Below, piece after piece: positions 60,686 to 64,000 of a stretch of DNA of 64,000 nt (positions within the stretch are counted from its first letter, which is position 1; each line of letters starts with the position of its first letter). This DNA comes from Candidatus Binatus sp. (lineage in GTDB: Bacteria > Desulfobacterota > Binatia > Binatales > Binataceae), in the NCBI RefSeq assembly GCF_030646925.1, contig NZ_JAUSKL010000066.1, positions 1-64,000 on the forward strand, written 5' to 3'. The notes below the pieces were generated by a model that searched no databases, was not told the origin of the DNA, and saw nothing but the letters and a program-made list of their open reading frames with translations. The position numbers and the translations under genes were made by a program.

Positions 60686-62236
60686 TTACTGATTGAAGGC
60701 GGCTTCCACCTTGCGAGGTCCACTACCGGCGCGAATCGATTGCTCGAGAGTCGTTAGACGTGCTGCTACCGCGATGCTCATAGCATGAAGCTCACGCTTA
60801 TTACTTGCTCTCAATTCTTCCATCTGTGCCTTCAACTGAGTTAGCTGAGCAGATTGAGTCTGATTCGTTCTTGTCAGCTCAACGAGCTGGTTGGCTTGGT
60901 GCTCATTTCGCCTGCTCTCTTTCTGCAACTCGTTCAATAACATCGTCGATAGCATCGAGTAGCGCACCGACTGAACTTTTCCGTCCATAGCGTGCACCAC
61001 CAACTCCGGATAGATGCGTTCGACTTCTTCCGCGACCAGACCGTACTGTTTCGTGCCTAGCTGGTCGTCCTTGTACCGAAACGTTACCGGACGGAGCTTC
61101 AACAAAGCCTCGCTCGAGGCTCCCATGTCATCGATGTCGTGCTTGTAGCGGGCGGAAGACACTACTATTCCAAGGCGACCGCTGCCATTGATCACTACGT
61201 CGCTGCCGCTCACCGCGCTGCCGAGGATGCCTGCAATGTAGGTCGCAGTCTGGACGCCTTGAGTACCGATTCGAATGGTGGCTGATTCAGCCGCGATTCC
61301 CTGATTACCAATGTCAATGTTGTTCTTGCCTGTAGTCAGATTGAACCCTGAACTGAAGCCAAGAGCGATGTTGTTCTGGCCGGTAGTGTTCTTGAACAGG
61401 GCGTTCACCCCGTAGGCGTTATTGTTGTTGCCGGTCGTGTTGTTGAAGAGCGCCTGCAAACCGGTGGCAGTGTCATTGTTGCCGGTGCTGTTGGTGTAAA
61501 GCGCCACCGAGCCGGTCGCTGTGTTATTGAGGCCTGTGGTGTTGCCATAGAGCGCGCGCCGGCCGGTAGCGGTATCGTTGGTGCCGGAATCGTTGGTGAA
61601 TAGAGCGCCCGATCCGCTGGCGGTGTTGTTATAACCGGTGGTGTTGTCGAACAGTGATTGAAATCCGGCGGCCGTGTTGTCATGGCCGGTGAGGTTCCTG
61701 AAGAGCGATTGCACACCGCTGCCGGTATTTTGAAAACCAGTCGTGTTCGCCTCGAGGGCCTTCGTTCCATCGGCGGTGTTGTAGTTGCCCGTCGAGTTGA
61801 AGACCAGCGCGTTCACGCCAGTCGCGGTATTGAAGAAGCCCGAGCTGTTGCTTTGCAGAGCCGCCAATCCGGTGGCGGTGTTGTCGTGTCCGGTATTGTT
61901 GCCGAACAATGCTTGCCATCCAAGGGCAGTATTGTTTTTGCCGGTGGTATTGCTGTTGAGCGATTGAACTCCGTTCGCGGTATTGAGATTGCCGGTGGTG
62001 TTGTTTTGCAGAGCACCCGAACCGGTCGCGGTATTCTGCACGCCAGAAGTGGTGGCATTGAGCGCATTGGCGCCGATCGCGGTATCGTCAGTGCCAGTTG
62101 TGACGCTTGCTAGTGCGCCGTCGCCCAGTTTGGTGTTGGTCGAGAACGCCGACGCAATTCCGGCCCACGACAGCCCTATCACCAATGCGGTTATCGAAAA
62201 CAGGAAAGTCTTAACTGTCTGGTTCCGCTTGTTCAT
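60686..62236 (-). CDS. Repeat-rich surface protein with S74 intramolecular chaperone domain
   Basis: 516 residues. A signal peptide (1-30) precedes sixteen 17-residue repeats (34-305), pattern NTAxGxxALxxNTTGxx, as in trimeric beta-helix heads of YadA-like and phage tail proteins. VVSSARYKHDIDDMGASSEA (about 358-377) opens the peptidase S74 domain, the intramolecular chaperone that trims itself off phage tail spikes. A coiled coil follows (430-500). There is no YadA outer-membrane anchor and no PEP or LPXTG signal. It is secreted or surface-bound by an unknown route. Confidence 0.85.
   Translation of the reverse strand: MNKRNQTVKTFLFSITALVIGLSWAGIASAFSTNTKLGDGALASVTTGTDDTAIGANALNATTSGVQNTATGSGALQNNTTGNLNTANGVQSLNSNTTGKNNTALGWQALFGNNTGHDNTATGLAALQSNSSGFFNTATGVNALVFNSTGNYNTADGTKALEANTTGFQNTGSGVQSLFRNLTGHDNTAAGFQSLFDNTTGYNNTASGSGALFTNDSGTNDTATGRRALYGNTTGLNNTATGSVALYTNSTGNNDTATGLQALFNNTTGNNNNAYGVNALFKNTTGQNNIALGFSSGFNLTTGKNNIDIGNQGIAAESATIRIGTQGVQTATYIAGILGSAVSGSDVVINGSGRLGIVVSSARYKHDIDDMGASSEALLKLRPVTFRYKDDQLGTKQYGLVAEEVERIYPELVVHAMDGKVQSVRYSMLSTMLLNELQKESRRNEHQANQLVELTRTNQTQSAQLTQLKAQMEELRASNKRELHAMSIAVAARLTTLEQSIRAGSGPRKVEAAFNQ
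61322..62137 (-). repeat. Coding tandem repeat, 16 units of 51 bp
   Basis: The repeat region spans 816 bp with no insertion or deletion, so the 51-bp period is exact while the codons vary. Each unit encodes 17 residues with fixed N, G, A/S, L and T-T-G positions. The regular period with variable codons suggests selection on protein shape and not recent slippage. Confidence 0.85.
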
Positions 62237-62283
62237 GGATACCTTGCCTCAAAATGGTTGAGATATAGCGGCATCGCGCCTAC

Positions 62284-62478
62284 TTATCGTTTGAGCGGCG
62301 CCGGACCGTCTTCGTTTCCTTTCGATGATGCGCCAACTGCTTTGATTTGCGCAAATCGACCCGGCGGCAATGAAGAGAACCCGGCGCGGGCAATCACGCG
62401 GCGCGAAAATAGAAGCAGGAGAGCCAACAGCGTCGCGACACTCAAAGGCGGCGCGATCAACGCGACATTTTCAGGCAT
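62284..62478 (-). CDS. Possible small membrane protein
   Basis: 64 residues. The ATG lies 5 bp inside the end of the LLM-class gene, a coupling-type overlap. The N-terminus has one hydrophobic helix, PLSVATLLALLLLFSRRVIA (residues 12-31), ending in Arg-Arg, and the rest is low in order. No family is recognised. The translational coupling is the main support, and a chance frame is possible. Confidence 0.3.
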   Translation of the reverse strand: MPENVALIAPPLSVATLLALLLLFSRRVIARAGFSSLPPGRFAQIKAVGASSKGNEDGPAPLKR

Positions 62479-63475
62479 TCGCGAGGGCGCGCATCGTGGC
62501 GGAATAATCGCGGGCGCTGGTCGCGGCGGGACCGATCGGAAACACGACTGGATGAGTCACGCCGGCGGCGCGAAATCGCGCGACGAAATCGCGGCCGGCC
62601 TGCGCGGGTCCGAACACCGCGATTTTGCGGCACGACTCTTCCTTGATTGCCGTGGGCGCGTCGTCGCGCTTGCCTTCCTTCCATAGCCGCCGCACTTCCT
62701 CGAACTCCGCCGACAACCCGTAGCGCGCGAACATCTTGTTGTAACTATCGACGAACGCGTAGCCGGCCAACTCGCGCCGGAACGAATCGACGGCCTTGTC
62801 TTCCTCCTCGGTGATGCACATGCGGATGTAGATGCCAACGTCGATTGCGGCGGGATCGCGGCCCGCGGCTTTGGCGCCGGCGTGAATATGCTGGACCATC
62901 GGCGCAATCGCATCCGGCGGCGAGTAGTTCATCAGGACGCCGTCGGCAATTTCGCCGGCGAGATGGAGCATCGGCGCATTCAGACCGGCGAGGTAGATTT
63001 TCGGCGGTCGCGGCGCGGTCGCGCGCATCCCGAGGCGGAAGTCGGATTTGTAAACCTCGCCCTCGAACTTCGAGCGCCCGTCGGTGAAGAGTTGGCGCAT
63101 GATCGCGACGCACTCGCGCATCGCGGTGACCGGTTTTCTATACGATGCGCCGTGCCATCGCTCGACGATTACCGGACTCGAGACGCCGAGACCCGCAATC
63201 GCGCGTCCGCCCGAGAGTTCATTGATGGTGAGAAAGCCCATCGCCATCACGCCGGGCGTGCGAATCTGAATTGGCACGACGCCGGTTGCGAGTTCGGCTT
63301 TTTTGGTGTTGAGCGCGAGTGCGGCGAGGCTGACGAAAGCGTCGGGGCCGGAGACTTCGGCGATCCAGAGCGAGGTGTAGCCGAGTTGTTCGGCTTCGCT
63401 GACAATTGCGAGGCGATCGGCGAGCGGGGCGCCGAATATCGAGGTGTGCAGGCCGAGCTTTTTTTCTGATGGCAT
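62471..63475 (-). CDS. LLM-class flavin-dependent oxidoreductase
   Basis: 334 residues, a bacterial luciferase-like TIM barrel. LGLHTSIFGAPLADRLAIVS opens it, then SLWIAEVSGPDAFVSLAALA, and LATGVVPIQIRTPGVMAMG with INELSGGRAIAGLGVSSPV. KIYLAGLNAPMLHLAGEIAD follows. It is of the F420- or FMN-dependent 5,10-methylene-H4MPT-reductase type, widespread in actinobacteria and in uncultured lineages. Cofactor and substrate are unknown. The PPOX-class protein at 22.3 kb is a distant hint of F420 use. Confidence 0.88.
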   Translation of the reverse strand: MPSEKKLGLHTSIFGAPLADRLAIVSEAEQLGYTSLWIAEVSGPDAFVSLAALALNTKKAELATGVVPIQIRTPGVMAMGFLTINELSGGRAIAGLGVSSPVIVERWHGASYRKPVTAMRECVAIMRQLFTDGRSKFEGEVYKSDFRLGMRATAPRPPKIYLAGLNAPMLHLAGEIADGVLMNYSPPDAIAPMVQHIHAGAKAAGRDPAAIDVGIYIRMCITEEEDKAVDSFRRELAGYAFVDSYNKMFARYGLSAEFEEVRRLWKEGKRDDAPTAIKEESCRKIAVFGPAQAGRDFVARFRAAGVTHPVVFPIGPAATSARDYSATMRALANA

Positions 63476-63579
63476 CGAAGTTTCCGCGCGACGAGATTTT
63501 CACGGATTGTGTAACTAATCGCGCATCGCCGCAAGGCAAGCCTGGCGCCGCGGTTTCTCGAATCGATTTAGGAGATGCG

Positions 63580-64000
63580 CTAGCGGATTCGCGGAGCGCT
63601 CAGCGCGCCGGTGATCTGATAGGCCTCGGGGGAACCCGGCGGATGCGGCGGCAGCAGCGCGGGCAAGAATCTAAACCGGTCCGCCCCGGCGGGCGTCGGC
63701 GTAAGGGTGAACTGCAACGCGAGGATGGTCGAATCGGCGTCGGGACCGATTTGAATGGTTCCGCTCGCGTCGAGGATCAGGTCGCCGCCCGCAGTCTTCA
63801 GACTCTCGATCGTCAGGACGCCCTGATCGAGTTTGAACTTTGCGACCGCGTTGGCGAGTCGAATCGGCGTGATGACCGTGCTGAGAAGCAGGCTTGATGC
63901 GCTGAGATCGCCGCGGCCGGTGTTCTTTTCAAAGTCGTCGCGCGAGATCCAGAATTCGCCGTTGCCCGAGAGGATTCCCGACGCGGTCACGCCGGGCAAC
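63580..64000 (-). CDS. GspN/AsmA-like C-terminal fragment (5' end outside the window)
   Basis: At least 139 residues are visible; no start is seen, so the gene continues past the edge. LSGNGEFWISRDDFEKNTGR, LKTAGGDLILDASGTIQIGP and the end YQITGALSAPRIR match the beta-rich tail of type II secretion protein GspN or AsmA-like proteins, where repeats of short strands (SGTIQI) and a final GxLxxPR are typical. GspN fits deltaproteobacteria. No other gsp gene is in view. Confidence 0.55.
   Translation of the reverse strand, partial: LPGVTASGILSGNGEFWISRDDFEKNTGRGDLSASSLLLSTVITPIRLANAVAKFKLDQGVLTIESLKTAGGDLILDASGTIQIGPDADSTILALQFTLTPTPAGADRFRFLPALLPPHPPGSPEAYQITGALSAPRIR

Noticed and set aside
1-64000. 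CRISPR arrays, tRNA or rRNA genes
   Set aside because: No direct-repeat arrays, no tRNA-like cloverleaf and no rRNA sequence recognised in any gap.

Overview
The window is a GC-rich bacterial chromosome segment, densely coded on both strands, with about 63 protein-coding genes or gene remnants. I see no rRNA, tRNA, CRISPR array, intact transposase or prophage. The gene content (class III CoA-transferase, several enoyl-CoA hydratases, a Baeyer-Villiger monooxygenase, an LLM-class flavin oxidoreductase, a GspN-like protein, type-4 uracil-DNA glycosylase, long Thr/Pro linkers in a secreted protein) suggests a Gram-negative soil or aquatic organism from a deltaproteobacteria-like lineage, perhaps Binatota. 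That placement is inference from gene content only.

Layout. 1-2.6 kb: a possible IS or MITE scar, then a minus-strand run of nitroreductase, CPBP protease, DUF2231 membrane protein and a small secreted Cys protein. 2.7-7.3 kb: a LysM membrane protein and the operon xseA-xseB-tlyA-ROK kinase. 7.3-10.2 kb: an island with a possibly structured leader and a large secreted N,N-dimethylformamidase-like gene broken by two frameshifts. 10.2-17.7 kb: housekeeping genes (bioD, DUF1003, ctp-tlpA-lgt, dtd-DUF1285-trmL, mnmE). 18.1-24.5 kb: repeat-rich DNA, a frameshifted aldo/keto reductase, acyl-CoA and oxidoreductase genes and a brnTA toxin-antitoxin pair. 24.5-25.1 kb: a decayed hicBA pair. 25.1-33 kb: mrp, ferredoxin, inositol-phosphate synthase, coaBC, udg, nfeD-slipin and a histidine phosphatase. 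33-35 kb: recO and a MoxR ATPase. 35-39.5 kb: CoA-transferase and a tldD/tldE pair. 39.5-44.5 kb: GNAT, YwqK-like lipoprotein, xdhC-mocA and an ECF sigma / anti-sigma / Spy-like operon. 44.6-55.9 kb: hydrolases, redoxin, sirtuin, GT39 transferase, SDR, Baeyer-Villiger monooxygenase, CDGSH protein, EamA transporter and uppP. 56-64 kb: lipoproteins, FAD oxidoreductase, glyA, a 16-repeat surface protein with an S74 domain, an LLM oxidoreductase and a cut-off GspN-like gene.

Functional themes. Envelope and lipoprotein biogenesis recurs (lgt, tlpA, ctp, uppP, GT39, nfeD-slipin, ECF-Spy, LysM proteins, GspN). So does acyl-CoA and small-molecule catabolism. Genome flux shows in three copies of one short palindromic repeat, several other inverted repeats, and broken genes (dimethylformamidase-like, aldo/keto reductase, hicA, hicB). 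I found no obviously new multi-gene system. The signals most worth follow-up are the dispersed repeat family, the structured leader before the broken secreted enzyme, the brnTA architecture and the perfect 51-bp-period repeat gene.
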